A stretch of 64,000 nt of DNA from Anseranas semipalmata (Eukaryota; Chordata; Aves; Anseriformes; Anseranatidae): contig VXAA01000924.1 of NCBI GenBank assembly GCA_013399115.1, positions 26,059-90,058 of the forward strand, given 5' to 3'. Under the pieces are notes generated by a model, which made no database searches, was not told the origin of the DNA, and saw only the letters and a list, made by a program, of their open reading frames with translations. Position 1 is the first letter of the stretch. Each line of letters opens with the position of its first letter. A program made the position numbers and the translations under genes. Positions 36,631-49,700 of the stretch are shown one piece after another.

Positions 36631-36688
36631 GAGCAGGGCTGATAAACAGCCACTGCTCTGCAGCTAACTGTGGAGTACCTTTAGCTGC
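36631..36688 (+). other. two back-to-back stem-loops
   Basis: First hairpin: GAGCAGGGCTG (36631-36641), loop ATAAA, then CAGCC-A-CTGCTC (36647-36658), which gives 11 base pairs with one bulged A. One base later a second: GCAGCTAA (36660-36667), 13-base loop, TTAGCTGC (36681-36688), 8 pairs, perfect. They sit in a complex, non-repetitive block (36600-36920). They are too short for a microRNA precursor. They could be a structured RNA element, paired protein-binding sites, or chance. Confidence 0.45.
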
Positions 36689-37349
36689 GAGATGTTATTA
36701 AAACTGTACCTTCAGCTTCTAAAAAATTTAATCTAGATACCTTTGGGGGAGAGGCAGGCAAACACTGAGCAGTGGGCTGTCATTTTCTTTCTGTAACCCC
36801 CACAGCATAAAATAACTAAAAACAATTAGATCTCTCGTGTGAAAAGTCAGCAGTGACTGTTCTGTAGTGGGCTCCACAGCTGAGCTGGCAATGCCATTTA
36901 GATGGTGAGAACATCGCAGTGCTTAGACTCAGGTTTTGTTTCAAGAAAAGAAGTAATATCCAGCCTGAAGAGACCTTTGAGGAATGGGTGGCTGGAGAGA
37001 CTGGAAGAGGTTGCTGGTTAAGTTTGACCTACTTTGATAATGACCAAGCAGCTTTACTATCTGGATGTTTCATATAATTTATTGGGTTCATATTGTATCC
37101 AAATCACTATGCAAGCTGGAAGTAAACAGAGAAACTCTGAATATTTTATTGGTTTGTTCTTCATAATAGAAGCTCTGATTTTACAACTCAACAGTTTTCA
37201 TCAATTAATTGGCTTAAATGAGTTGCTCTATAATAGGATTTATGCAACAAATTTTTTTTGTGATTATGACTTCACAGTAGTAATGCTGTAATTGTGATTG
37301 AAGATGCACTTTCATTTCCCTAACTTCAAGTACTTCTAACAGCCATGAG

Positions 37350-37362
37350 AAAAAAAAAAAAA
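37350..37362. repeat. A13 homopolymer
   Basis: A run followed by AAT repeats. Confidence 0.9.
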
Positions 37363-37393
37363 TAATAATCTTGTAAAATGAAATTTTATTGTT

Positions 37394-37402
37394 ACTTACC
37401 TC
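37394..37402 (-). other. strong 5' splice-site-like sequence
   Basis: On the minus strand GAG|GTAAGT, with the boundary after 37400, matches eight of nine positions of the vertebrate U1 donor consensus. It follows a 60-codon open frame (37574-37392) at the edge of a GC-rich block. No acceptor could be paired with it, so it may be an orphan site. Confidence 0.3.
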
Positions 37403-37429
37403 TTTTTAAACACAACAACTTGACCAACA

Positions 37430-37990
37430 TGATGTCAGTAAATAGTGACGTCTGGCTGCTCCCTGTGAATCTGGAAGCTGACGGAGAAAATATAGCCAAC
37501 AGGGTAAGGGCCTCCCACAGTACCAAGGGGAGATGAGCAGGGCAAGTCCAGAGACGGCAGCCTGTTTCAACCAAAAGTCTGGATCATCAGGCAAGTTGTG
37601 GTGATGAGGCAGGTATGCTGTCAAGCTGGGAAGTCATCATTAGGTTGAGATCAGGTCTGATGCCAGGGTGGTGATGAACTGTGACAGTCATCTGTGATGG
37701 TCATCAACTAGTCATCTCCCATAGCGACAAGCAAGGTCCTAGGTCGAGCTCGGATGTCAGTCTACAGGTCAGGGTCCAGATTAGTAGGGTCCATGGGCAG
37801 GCAGAGGCGTGGCTGTGGTTGAGCTGGAGACCAGTATTCCTACAACATAGCAAGCAGGGCCTGGGTGCACAGGGCTGAACTAAATGGTGCTCCTGGATCC
37901 ATGGACAGGGATAGGGATGCCTATTCCTGGCATTCCCATGCCTGGTGAGGATGGTTGAGGCCCAGTAAGGCATATTCAGGGACCTGGCAG
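37430..37990. other. GC-rich block of unknown origin
   Basis: A stretch rich in GGTC/CAGG motifs (for example TCAGGTCTGATGCCAGGG and CAGGTCAGGGTCCAGATTAG) stands out against AT-rich flanks on both sides. It looks like an old repeat or LTR-like insertion, but I cannot name it. Frames on both strands (up to 89 codons) overlap each other. Confidence 0.35.
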
Positions 37991-38536
37991 GCTTTTCACC
38001 ATACCCTCAAGCAACAAAATTAATTGAGTATTGCAAGTATTGTCTTATGCATTTATATTTTTGCAACATATGTCACAACAAAAAAATAATGATTTTCTTA
38101 AAAAGCCTTCTTCTCCTATAAAGACTTTTTTCAACCTGACACTCAAGCATCTAGCTTAACATGTTTTGCTATTATTTATTTATTCTGTAACATCCTTCAT
38201 CTTTATTTACTAAATGATGCTGTCAGTAAATCAGAGCAGGGATCATCCTCCATTATTATACTTTGACTCCTGTGAACTACTGTCTGAAAACAGTGGGACC
38301 AAGATAGATATCTACACCCAGCAGTTCAGCTACTGACTCAGAAGTTCATCTGCACTGACTACATGGGAAAGTTCAAATCAAGCACCACAGAAGTAAGCCA
38401 GCTCAGGTCTGCAATCAAACTATTTGTGTTGGTGTGTTGTAGCTCTGTTACTTCTAGCATTAGTCCAGACATCTCTGCATCTGTGGAATTGCCATATTCC
38501 ACAGAGCCTTGCTTAGTCTAAAAAACAGAGAGAGGG

Positions 38537-38561
38537 TTGTTTTGTTTTATTTTGTTTTGTT
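38537..38561. repeat. (TTTTG)n microsatellite
   Basis: About five imperfect units. Confidence 0.8.
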
Positions 38562-39663
38562 CTTAATAATGAGGTTGTTTGTCCATTTGGAACACCACAT
38601 AAAATTCAGTGCTTTTCCAACCAAATATTTTGGTCACTAAAAATTTAAAATTAAGCTGTTGTTCATAAGCCTATGATGGACTGTATCAGAACTTTAATTC
38701 AGCTATCTTTGTTATACTTTCTGCAAAAAGTCTGTTATCCAGACAGAGCCTGTAGAGGCTTGTATTTTATATATAGCAATTGCGAGTACAGAAACCCAAA
38801 CATTTTAACACAGCAGTATTCAATTGCTAGGAGATAGCGCATTATATCTAATACAATCTCCAAAGTGAAAAGATATCATCTAATTTTTGTGAAACAGAAA
38901 CAAAAGAGATGCAAAACTCTGTTTTAGCTTGATGTTACCAATGAGAAATGTTGACCTTCAGGACACAATGGAAGGTTTATCTTTCTGTCTTTGCTAGAGG
39001 CTAGATGACTGAGTAAGTCACAGTGTTGGAAACGATGTGTTTAGGATTTTGTGGGGATGTTCTAAGGACTTTTCTCAGTCCAATGCAACAGTCTTGTTTT
39101 TAACTGTGGCATGTGCAACCAGGTGTTCAAAGAAGCCTGTTGTCATAAGCTCAAAAGTAAATGTTGTGAAAAAATGAATAGCTGAAACGTAAAAATTAAA
39201 GGCACAGAAGTTAACACTAGGTATAATAACAGGAAGTATTACATATGCACACAAAGGTTTGAGTTACAGCTGCTGGAGGAAACATAGCTCTAAACCTCAT
39301 ACTTAAAAATATTTACTGTTTTGTTTAGTTTCAATTGCAGTGTATATTTCTTGTGAAACAGAAAACTCTAATACATCAATGGGGTATAACAGCACAGATA
39401 CAGCTTATTTGTCACTGTGTTCCTCCAGCTTCACACCAGAATAACTCCATTTATTTACAATATATTTCTTACTGAAGAAGATGGTTACAACCCATAAAAA
39501 TAAATTGCCTAATATTTTCTGTTAAAAAAGATTCTTGTTATGTTTCCTGGAGAAACTCCTACAGCTGGCATCAGGCAGGCCTTTCAAAATCAGCAAGAAG
39601 TCTCTGGTCTAAGGAGATACCCCATGAAATTCTTTTTGGGTTAATCTGGAACTTAAAATTTTA

Positions 39664-39691
39664 AAAACAAACAAACAAAAACAAACAAACA
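39664..39691. repeat. (AAAC)n microsatellite
   Basis: About seven imperfect units. Confidence 0.85.
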
Positions 39692-41491
39692 ATTTTCTTG
39701 CTTACATTGTAAGCCCAATTCATGTCAGAGTAACTGAACAGAAACATTCCAGTCTGACTTAGGGTCCGTAAAGCCACCAAAGGAACGCTATCAGGTGAGG
39801 CAGCACAGCACATGGCATTATGCTTTCTGGGTGCAGGCATCTCAGCAGCTCAGCGTGATGCAGGATGACATTTCCCTGGGCAGCTCAGCAGCCCTCTTTT
39901 GCCAATCACACAGACAGAATAGAAGACTTTTCCCTTTCCAGTGAATGGCCTAGGAGAGTCCTTGTCTGTTGGACAATACAGGAAGAGGGAGGAGTTCTTT
40001 AGTTCTGCTCCTCTGATCCATTACAGGGTTTTATCTCCCCTAGCATCAACAGCTTTCTCTTCTGCCTTTTGTTAGCCAATTGGTGGTAGCAGTTTATTTG
40101 GAAAGTTCAAGTTCAAATGATGATATGTGCTGAAGTATTGCTAGGCTTCATATTACCTCCTCCTAAAACAATGTAGGAAATTATACTAACACCAGACTCT
40201 TGCAGTGAAAGAACTCTTCAGCATAAGTTGCCTAATCAAAAACTTGGAAATCATCAAATGCCAGATGAAGGTTTTCATGTTGCCTTTACTTTTTCTGTAT
40301 CTATGATACAGTCTTAATTGCTCTGTACCATCCTATGTTTCCAAAGACACCTGCTTTATTCAACACACAGACCAGATGCTACTCAGGAATTCATGTGTAT
40401 TGTGCAGTGAATGCAGCTATTAAGAGGTTTGCTGAGAGCAAGGTAAAGGACTCTGGGAAGTAAAGAAAGGCATTCATGTCAGAGCAGGTGAACTCAACAT
40501 TAAAATGATCCATATTTTCTCCATGTCTTTGCCTTTTGCAGACTTTGGAAGTTAAAAATAATCATGCCAAAATGTTGACAGCCACGCAAAGTTCTCAGTT
40601 CCCCTATGAGACCCAACTCCAGATCACTAGGATTGACTGGGAACAGAGCTGACCATTTCCTATTGCAGCTGACATCTGCAAAATGGTTGCTTGGTACCTC
40701 TGACATCAGGCCAGTGCAGACTAGATGCAGAAGCACAGATACGTGAACTGCATGTCAGTATTATTTTGGTTCTGTTGTTATTCCATCAGAACGATGACAA
40801 TTCTGAGGGATGGGTATGCTTTGTGGGGCACTTTACCATGCTGGTTGTCATACTCCACTTGTATACAGTGAGAGGCTTTTGGAGAACACCATGGCTCACT
40901 TCAAACTTGAAGAATTGTTTACATTGTGTACTAAGTGATACTAAAGGGAAAAGGCAGTATGAACCTAGTCCTTATCTGAACATGGAGCTGAACCTTGGCT
41001 AGGACAGGCACCAAAACCCAGGATCTGTGATAATTCCCAAACCAAACGGGCTAGTCATCATCTGAGTTAGTAAAGATAAGAGCCTTTAATCTTTGTTTCT
41101 TCATTTATATGAAGTGGATTCTTCTTAGCATAATTTATGGTCATGAAAGTAGGACATCCATGAGTGGACCCTCAAAGGACAAATAGAACAGGGAAGAATT
41201 TGAAACAGGCAAGTCATGCCTGTCTGGGGAGAAGGGCAGAGTACAGCAGGACAATGAATTGTTGCAGGTAGCACATCAGTCTTCACTGTCTTTCCATTTT
41301 GGACATGAGGTTACATAGGAAGAGGGAACCTAAGTGGAAAGCATTGGGAGATGAAAGGAAAACAGAGCAGGTGAAGGGAGTGAAGGACTGAAGAGAGATG
41401 GAATAGAGAGAAGACATGCAAGTGACAGAAAATATGTTCTGCTTTCCTCTCTTTTTCCCCTCCCTTAGCCAGAACAAGATCCTGTAACACT

Positions 41492-41983
41492 TTCATGTTT
41501 CCTGATGTTCAGAGGGAACCTCCTGTGTTTCAGTCTGTGCCCATTGCCTCTGGTCCTGGCACTGGGCACCAATGAAAAGAGCCTGGCTCCATCCTCTTTG
41601 CACCCTCATTTCAGGTATTTATAGACATTGATGAGATCCCCCTGAGCCTCCTCTTCTCCAGGCTGAACAGTCCCAGCTCTCCCAGCCTCTCCTCGTAGGA
41701 GACATGCTCTAGTCCCTTGATCATCTCTGTCACCCTCTTCAATTGGACTCTCTCCAGTATGTCCAGGTCTGTCTTGCACTGGGGAACCCAGAACTGGACA
41801 CCCAAATGTGGCACGACCAATGCCAAGTAGAGAGGAAGAATCACCTTCCTCATCCTGATGGCAATATTTTGCCTAATGCAGCCCAGGATACCATTAGTCT
41901 TCATTGCCACAAAGGCACATTGTTGGCTCATTTTCACCTTGGCGTTCACTAAGAACCCCAGGTCCTTTCCTGCCAAGCTACTT
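41492..41983 (-). mobile_element. CR1 LINE fragment of a second subfamily, ends at an N
   Basis: The minus strand encodes the end of ORF2: [20 protein letters not shown], then [20 protein letters not shown], then [20 protein letters not shown] and [10 protein letters not shown], continuing toward 41492 into a characteristic CR1 downstream stretch (plus strand: CCATTGCCTCTGGTCCTGG, TGAGATCCCCCTGAGCCTCC). It is more diverged from the 29.6 kb copy than simple decay would suggest and has a different region after ORF2, so it is probably another CR1 subfamily. It lacks the ATTCTATG tail. Its upstream side stops exactly at a single N (41984) followed by six A. Confidence 0.9.
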
Positions 41984-41984
41984 N
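41984..41984. other. single N at CR1 boundary
   Basis: CR1 similarity ends at this base and unrelated sequence begins with AAAAAA, so the join may be an assembly closure. Confidence 0.8.
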
Positions 41985-44099
41985 AAAAAAGCAATACTAG
42001 AACACTACAGGAGAACTGAAAGCTGCCAAAGTAACATCAAAACTCACTTGATGGATTCCTACAGTATCAAAACAAAACCATACTATTGCTGGTGAGTGCT
42101 CAGGCTGAGTGATCCCACTCGATCTTCTGTGAAGATGAGTGTTTGCCATTGTCTACAAAATTTCACAGCTGAGCCCATATTCAATACCTGTAAAATGTCC
42201 ACAGTACCCTACAAAAGGAGAACAGACCAAAATAAATCTATCTAGTGTAAATTTGCATAACTCCACAAAACTTTACTTCTTAACTGTGTTAATTTACTCT
42301 AGTTTCAGATCAGCCTGAGATCTTTCTACCTGGAGCTTATAGATGAAAAAAAAAAAAAAAGAAACACATTTTGCATTTCTTGTGTTCCCGAAATTCACAT
42401 TAAATTAAGAATTTATGAAAGGAAGGCTCAAGGCTTAAATTAAACCATTAATTCTTTCTTGTGCTAACAGATCATAGAAGATTAGAGGGGAAGGAAGCAA
42501 GACAAGGAAGAGAAGGAGATTATTTGGGGGAAACATAAATTATCTTTGAACGTATACTCCTTCAGAGGGGGGCAGTCCATCACTGAATGTTTCTTAAAGT
42601 GGTTGGGTGTGAAAGTCCTGGAACAGAGGCTAATGGTGAAATCTCTGCAGCTTTTTCCTGTTATTATTAAATCATCCATAATATATAACCTGAACAGCAG
42701 CTCTGAGAAAGAACTATGTGCCCAAAAGCTTATGTATTTTCTCCAACTGCTTTAGCTGTTCTAATAAAAAATAATATCTCCCCACAAACATTCCTCAGCA
42801 AGAAGCAAACTGCATGTGTGTATATATGTTCTTAATTATGTCAGCTATCTTATCAGAATAGTACAATTGTCTTACAAGAAGAGTTTGCAAAACAGCATGG
42901 CAATGAATATGAAGGAGAAAGGGGGGAAAGGAGAGTGAAAATGCAGGGACAGAGACTCTGTGGAGGCATTTTGGTTCTGTTGTCAAACATCTTGGCAAGC
43001 ACCTGAAAATCTAGAAAAGATGGCTGGAGAAGGATCGAGGACTGGGGAACTGACAGCCATACTTGGGAGGAACTGCTGCATTCAGTCTGGCTTTTCTGGT
43101 GTGGAAGCTGCACCTGGTAGTCACTGGGAGGAAGGGATCTGGTGTCTCCATGAGCAAAGGTCCAAGCCTGGCAGTGTCAGAAGTAGGGGGCTTGGTGAAA
43201 GGGGTGGTGATGGCAGATACCAGTCTTTGTGAGTGATGAGGAAAGCAAACTGTCACCAGAACTGCAGAGTGGTGTCAGTAGAAGAGGACGTAAGTCAGGC
43301 AGAAAGGTAAAGAAAGGAATGCATCTGCCTGCAAGGTGAAGCCGAAGTTGTGACCAACACTACAGCTTGCAGGGCCATGGGGCCAAGCCATCAGAATGCT
43401 GGTGTGGAAGGAAAAGCCACATACCATGTGTATCTATAGTCAGTGTCCTGGCTTCCAGTCATGACACTGACCAGTGGTCCAAGACAGACCCTAATAACAA
43501 CCCTGCCATTTTTCCAAAAGCGTTCTTCAGCCTATCCATACACTTACCACTCATTTCAAACAGCTACAGTAACTAGCTTATATCTAATCTAGTCAGATGC
43601 CATGTGTTTGCAGTCAAAAGAGAGAAAGAGACACTATTAGGTCACAAGCTATTTTAGACACCTATAGTGTGATGAGTCACACCTTGAAAGTGCCTGTTCT
43701 TCCTGTTGCCTCTAGAAGAAACTCAGATTTCGTGAAATATGTCTATGTTTGGTGAGGTGAACCTAACCCTTTCAGCCCACCTTCTTAGTCATTCTGAATC
43801 AAATATGTCAGATATCTTCCCTTTTTTAAGTGAAAGAGTAGCCTGGTATTCATCCACTTCAGTCACAGATTGTATCTCCTCAACTTAATCATATGAGACA
43901 GTAAAGTCATTCTGATTATGCTGTTTACCTGACTGTAATGGATAAGACTTGTTTCCATATAACTAAGAGCTCTGCAGCAGCAGAAGTTACATGGGTGCCT
44001 GTATCCATTACAAAAGGAAAACTTTCAATCATTTAAGCGATGTGGTAGAAATTGTGGCTGAAGAAATATTGCTTAATCGCTCTGTATAGGTGTGCCACT
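41985..44099. other. non-coding DNA
   Basis: It holds an A15 run (42346-42360) and a moderately GC-rich patch at 42950-43420 with overlapping frames on both strands (up to 90 codons). I do not believe these are coding. Confidence 0.5.
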
Positions 44100-44460
44100 C
44101 ATCTACTCTGTGCTCAATTAAAGTACACAATGGAAGAGTATTAATAAGTGATTCCTTAAATTCTGAACAGAACGCTTATGGTTTGATAAATAGTCACATT
44201 TTATTGGGCACTCTTGTTAAATGTACTGTTTGAATACAGATAAAAAAGCAGAGCCGGTTGACTTGCAGATGATGCTTTCATTAATGGATTAATGTGATGT
44301 GTAATAGATTATACTGATTGCCATTAAATCAAACTTCAACAGATTAGATGGCATATTTAACAAACTTAGTCATTTTCTGTGTAATGATGACAAGATGACT
44401 CATTGGAATGACACTTTATAGACAGGGGTAGCATTTTGTGCACTGTAAGACAGCTGGCTC
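44100..44460. promoter_or_regulatory. possible developmental enhancer with paired homeodomain dimer sites
   Basis: Two palindromic sites of the form TAAT-N2-ATTA lie 20 bp apart, start to start: TAATGGATTA (44282-44291) and TAATAGATTA (44302-44311). This form is the P2-type dimer site of paired-class homeodomains. The surrounding 300 bases are complex and non-repetitive and contain more ATTA/TAAT cores (ATTAATG, CCATTAAATC, GTGTAATGATG). Binding and conservation are inferred, not shown. Confidence 0.35.
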
Positions 44461-46690
44461 CTTCTATCACCTCTACGGTTTGATTTTATTTTGAGGGCTA
44501 CTGGCTGATGTTATTTTGTCTTGGCTAGTGTAGCAAGAGTGACCAGTGGATACAAGACAAGGGAAATGCAACCTTAGAAGCCCTCGCTTTGTGAAATCCC
44601 TCCACTCTACCCTCAAAGACAGTCACCCCAGTCTAGCTCTAGGTATGACTACTTGTACCTCCCCAGAGAAATATGTCTCAAGACCAAATTCAATACAAGA
44701 ATATTTAAATGCTTATTACTGTCCTTAGCAAAACATAACAGAAAAAGGTCCAAGAATTTTTTCTCTTAACAAGTTGGTGCTGAGATACGAACATGAAAGG
44801 TAACTTTGAAATAACTAGAAGAGATAATGTGCTTTTAAAAGGTTGTTTTTTACAGTTTTTCTATACTTTACTATTCTTAAATGGTCTAGTGCTCTTTTCC
44901 CCCCTCTTTGTTAAATTTTTGGTATCTAAACTAGGAAACACTGTGATTTTTCAATATAGTCTTGCATTTTGTACTGACTACAGGAACATAGTAAAAAGGC
45001 ATATAACATGGGGTTGTTCAAACAGTAGGTGTCCTTGAAGAAAGAATTTCTATCAAGGGAAATGTACTGAGGAGATAAAGCTGCATGATAAATAAATGTT
45101 CATATATGATGAGGCCTAGGAGATAGTTCCAGTATGTTCCTAGGTATAGTCTAATATATTATTTTAAATGACAGAATCTCCTAATGTTCGTGGTAGGCAT
45201 CCTCTGTTATCATCCTGAATATCCACCTCATTACTGCAGCCCTGCAAAGATTTTTACTTACTGCATAGCACTAATAAGAACAGAAGTGCCTATATTGTGA
45301 AAAACTTGAACTAATTTCATTTTGCACTACAAAATATCACCAGTGAGGTCCCTTTGATAAGCAGATCTGAGATATAGCCATTTAGACAAAAGATATGTTT
45401 TAAAGGGGTGCAAGAGCCTTTTAAGCCTTTTCTTGTAACAGCTTATGCAATATCTGCAAAAGGAGAAACTATATGTTAAAAGAACCTTGACACAGGTGAA
45501 CTTGCAAAAGACAGGAGAGAGTAAACCTATGGCAATTTTGTACAGTCATAGATCTCTGTGAGTTCATTCCATTTTCGTCAGACTATTTACACTAGGTGCC
45601 TACATATGTATTTATCCAGCTCTATTATGAATGTCCTTGGAGATTTACAAATAGGTTCATTATTGGGCCCAACTCAGCTTCCGTAGGTGTATGCATGGAT
45701 GCAGATACAGCATGGATGAGGGACGAAAAGGTGTCTTTTTCCATATGACATAAAACACACCAGCCAGCACATGTACATGGGCATGGGGTTATATCCTTTC
45801 TTCCTAACCATTTCCCACCTTCCCTTAAAGCAAAATTACATCTCCTGTTTGTCATACATTTCACTAAGAGAAGATTCACACTGACCCCTAATGCTTCTGA
45901 AAATACTGCCCCAGAGGAAAAGGTTGTATTGTAATGTCTAAAAGTGAAGATCAGTGAGGGCTGCAAATTCATCTGGCTGGTTTTATAACTGCATTTTTAG
46001 TGTCCTTGTAGATTTCATTGTAAAAGACAGAAACTTCCAGTTTATTTCATTAGTTCAGAAAAATCTAAAGGTGGCGATGTCATCTCTGAGACTTTCTTTG
46101 TTCTAGGGAGACCGCATTCTCGTTTTCATTCTGTTAATAACCTCATCAATATGCTTTATGTTCATCAAAGGATCCCAGCAGGCAGGAAACATGTAGTGAA
46201 TGGCTCGGTAAACCTCATGTCCTTCACCCCATGCTTGTTGAGATGTTAAATCTTCTTCATATCCCCAGTGCATCAACCATTATTTTGGAGACAGATTTTA
46301 AAGCTGTTGTTCACAGAGGCTTAAATTCTGATTAAAAAGTTGTCTGAAATTATCAAGGTCTGTGCTGGCTGTTTAGCCCCTTCAGAAGGTGTACTTGTCA
46401 GCATGGTCTGAGACTTGTCAGTCTATTGTCACACTGATCATTTATTAGAATGACTGAAATGAAGGAGTCATGCAATGAGATGGGCCTGGAAAGTCAAGGT
46501 TTTACAGGCAGCATGTGTTTGCATGTAACACTCACTTGTGGAAACTGGACAAGAATTCTGTCCTTCTGGCTTTCCAGGTAAAGTAGAATTTCTCTATTTT
46601 AATTTCCTCTCTTTCTAGTCTCCAGGCTGGCATCTAGTGTCATAGATTATCAGAGGGACCTCGAGACAGGAGGTCAGCCAGCGGCACTGC
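44461..46690. other. AT-rich non-coding DNA
   Basis: No gene recognised. A 115-codon minus frame at 45625-45972 has no recognisable motif. Confidence 0.5.
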
Positions 46691-46699
46691 TGAAGATTT

Positions 46700-46718
46700 C
46701 AGCTGCACAAAGCAGCTG
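46700..46718. promoter_or_regulatory. inverted pair of CAGCTG E-boxes
   Basis: CAGCTGC (46700-46706) and GCAGCTG (46712-46718) form a 7-bp perfect inverted repeat around ACAAA. Each arm holds a canonical CAGCTG E-box. A further CAGCTGGCTGG follows near 46745. The site pair is seen; the bHLH binding is inferred. Confidence 0.35.
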
Positions 46719-46799
46719 CAAAATTCCCCTTGCTGGCAAGCCCTCAGCTGGCTGGACCATTGCAAAGAATGAGCTGCTCACTGAGGGGTGGTGTTGAAA

Positions 46800-49700
46800 G
46801 CATGGATGGGAGATGTGCTGATTATTCTCTCAGCAGCATCCACTTAGCAGATCTTTTATGATGAGCTTGGAAGAGTTTTCATGTGTTTTACTAAGTCACC
46901 CTATCTTATACAGTCTAAAAGAACAAGCCAAAAATTGAATGAGCCTTTACCTACCCTTTCATCTCCACAAGCAGCCTCCATGGAATAGCATTTGGAGGCA
47001 CGCCCTGGATGAGGCCAGACTCATTACACAAAAATTGTGTTTATTCTCCAGCTCAGTCAATATTTCTTTTCCATTTGGGTAAAATCCACAGGGTGCTACA
47101 ACATTAAAAAAAAAAAAATCACCTAATAAAAATGATTATTTTCTTATGTTACATATATTAACAAATAGATCAGCAGCATTGCTATGTAACAGACCTTTAT
47201 TGTCAGAATGAGTTAGCACACCAAGTTTTAAAATAGGAGCCTGCATTACACAAGTGAAGTTTGCACCCCATTGTTGAGAGAGAGGGATCCAGGAGCTAGA
47301 GGGGTGAAGGAGAGCACAATCCCACAGTCCAGACCTGGGAGAAAGATAGTTACACCACAGGGAATTTCTACACACAGAAAGACTGTGAGATCTGACTGGA
47401 GAACTTTGCTATTATTTGGTTTTTAATATATGCCAAGTTCTTTTCCAAAAACAGAAAATAAATCCCCAATAGTGATGAATATGGATTTTAAAAAGATGAA
47501 AACAAACAGATTTATTACAGCTAAGATTTCTTTCTTACATTTCTTGTGCTGAGTCTTGTGGATCACAGGCAATAGACAAAGCTCTGTGTCTTCATTCCTC
47601 AACCTCTGGGAAGAAACAGGTAAGCCATTAAAGAATAGTCCGTTAAAAATGAAAACACAAAGACATGTTTTCCAAGAAAAGTGGTTACTTTTCAATGAAA
47701 ATGTGCTTTTGAAATGGCAATCTATCAATCAAAAAGCACTTAAACTTCCTATGTGTTCTTATGCAGAAGAAAGACTGCCAACACATTATAAAGCCTGGAC
47801 TATATACTTGTGATACAATGACATACACAGAAGAGATGCAATTACTTCTTTGCTGATTTTCTGAATCTTAGATAAGGTTACCTGCTTATAACTGGATGCC
47901 ATTCCTATTTTTTGGTTCATTAAAACCGCCAGAGAAAAGGTACCATTTTCTATTATATTCTCTTTATCATTCTCCTCCTGTAGAAAAAAAGCTTATAATG
48001 ACTTACGCAAGTTTTTGTTTGCTCGAAGACAGAGGGTATAACAGTATATAGAGTAGCACATATTGATTATAAAGGATTTTCATTCTCTTCAAAAATCCTT
48101 CAGATTCCAAATCCTACAGATATCTGCATGCACTCTTCCACTATCAACCACCACTACACCAAAGGAGTGACACACAATATCAGGACACATTGTCATACAA
48201 TATCATAGTATGACACTGCATATCGGTGTACATTGTGACAAATGTTAAGGGTTAGAAGTATATTCTAGGAAACTGTTAAGTAGCCATATTACTCTGTGGC
48301 TCTTGGCTGACGTGAAATCAGATCTGGGTTATGGATCTTTCTATTACAACAGCCATTTATGTCAAGCTTTGGGCGATCACAGCAGTTACCTTGAGTAATA
48401 TGGATCATTCTCTCAATGCTCTTACCACTCACTCCGACACCACTCAGACTGCGGGAAAGACAGTTTCTGCCTCAGACGGTTTGCAAACCAAGAGCCCTGT
48501 CTTCCAACTGAACCCACACAAGTCATAAACTCAGGAGACATTCCCTAAATTCAGTTTTAGAAAAAGAGTTTTGCTAATGATACATAAGAAACAAGGCAAT
48601 GATGGACGGAGAAACAGGAGTGGAAGATCATCTAATCATAGAATGGTCAAATCTCAACAGTAAAATATCAAGTAAAAAATAATAATAAACAAACAACAAC
48701 AACGAAATGGACACATATGCTGGCTTCCTTTCTAACTATTATCCTGTGGCAGTTTTCTCTGGTGTCACCATAGTATACTTGTGTTTTATTGATGGTAGGG
48801 CAGAATATTTTGCAGGAAAAATTGAAAAGACTGAGGAAAGAGTAAGTAATGTAAGTGATGTAAGGGTAAGGAAATAATGAAGTCCCTCAGTGTTTCAGGA
48901 GCTTTTTTATTTCTTTGTTTAAAGAAAAGTTCTACTCAGCCATATCCCATATAATGAGGAATATTTCCACCTGACATGCACAGAACTGCAGAGCTCTTGT
49001 ACACTACTACAAATGAGAAGATAAACTGATCATCTTCTCAAAGGCAGACTGAACAGCTGTGTATTGAGAATATCCATTAAATAGGTATCTACAATAGAAT
49101 TATTCTTTGTTCATTATAAATTCATAATAGGCAAACCCTGTATTTTTCATGCTGACTCTAGTTTCATGCTGTCAGAACTTTTCAACTATGCTATATTGCC
49201 TCAACACTTCATTTTACTGCAGACTGGTTGTATTTTTCAGCTAGTTCTATAACTCCTCAAAAAATCACCTCATGGTAACATAACAAATAAGCTTTATGGC
49301 ATTTTTTTCCCAAAGTAAGTTAAAAAAAAAATCTTTTCAAAGCAGCTAGCTTTTGAAAGATGTTTTGTGCCTGTGTTCTCCACTGGTCCCCTCAAAATTT
49401 CCATGAAACTAAGTATAAACGTCTTCTAAGCAAAGTCTGATCTACCAAAAGCTTTTGCCCTTAGCTGAAAATACACAACTAAGCACATCATGAAGATGGC
49501 TTTAATAGACAAAGTCTCACGTCTGCAAATACTTCCATGTTTCTTTTTAAAGAGATCCAATAAATTATTTTAATGATGGTTTCTTTTGAGTTTTAGAAAC
49601 CCTGTTGGTTGTCCACTTTTCCCATGGAGGACCTTCAGAGATATTCCTATTCACATGCTAGGAAAAGAAACATCAGGCTTTGTGATGTCCTCCAGGGTGG

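Larger units (their letters stand above)
37991..41491. other. AT-rich non-coding DNA
   Basis: No gene recognised. It contains TTTTG-type (38537-38561) and AAAC-type (39664-39691) microsatellites. A GC-richer patch at 39770-39930 has no recognisable feature. Confidence 0.5.

Noticed and set aside
36631..36688. MicroRNA precursor
   Set aside because: Stems of 8-11 bp with short loops are well below the usual pre-miRNA stem length.
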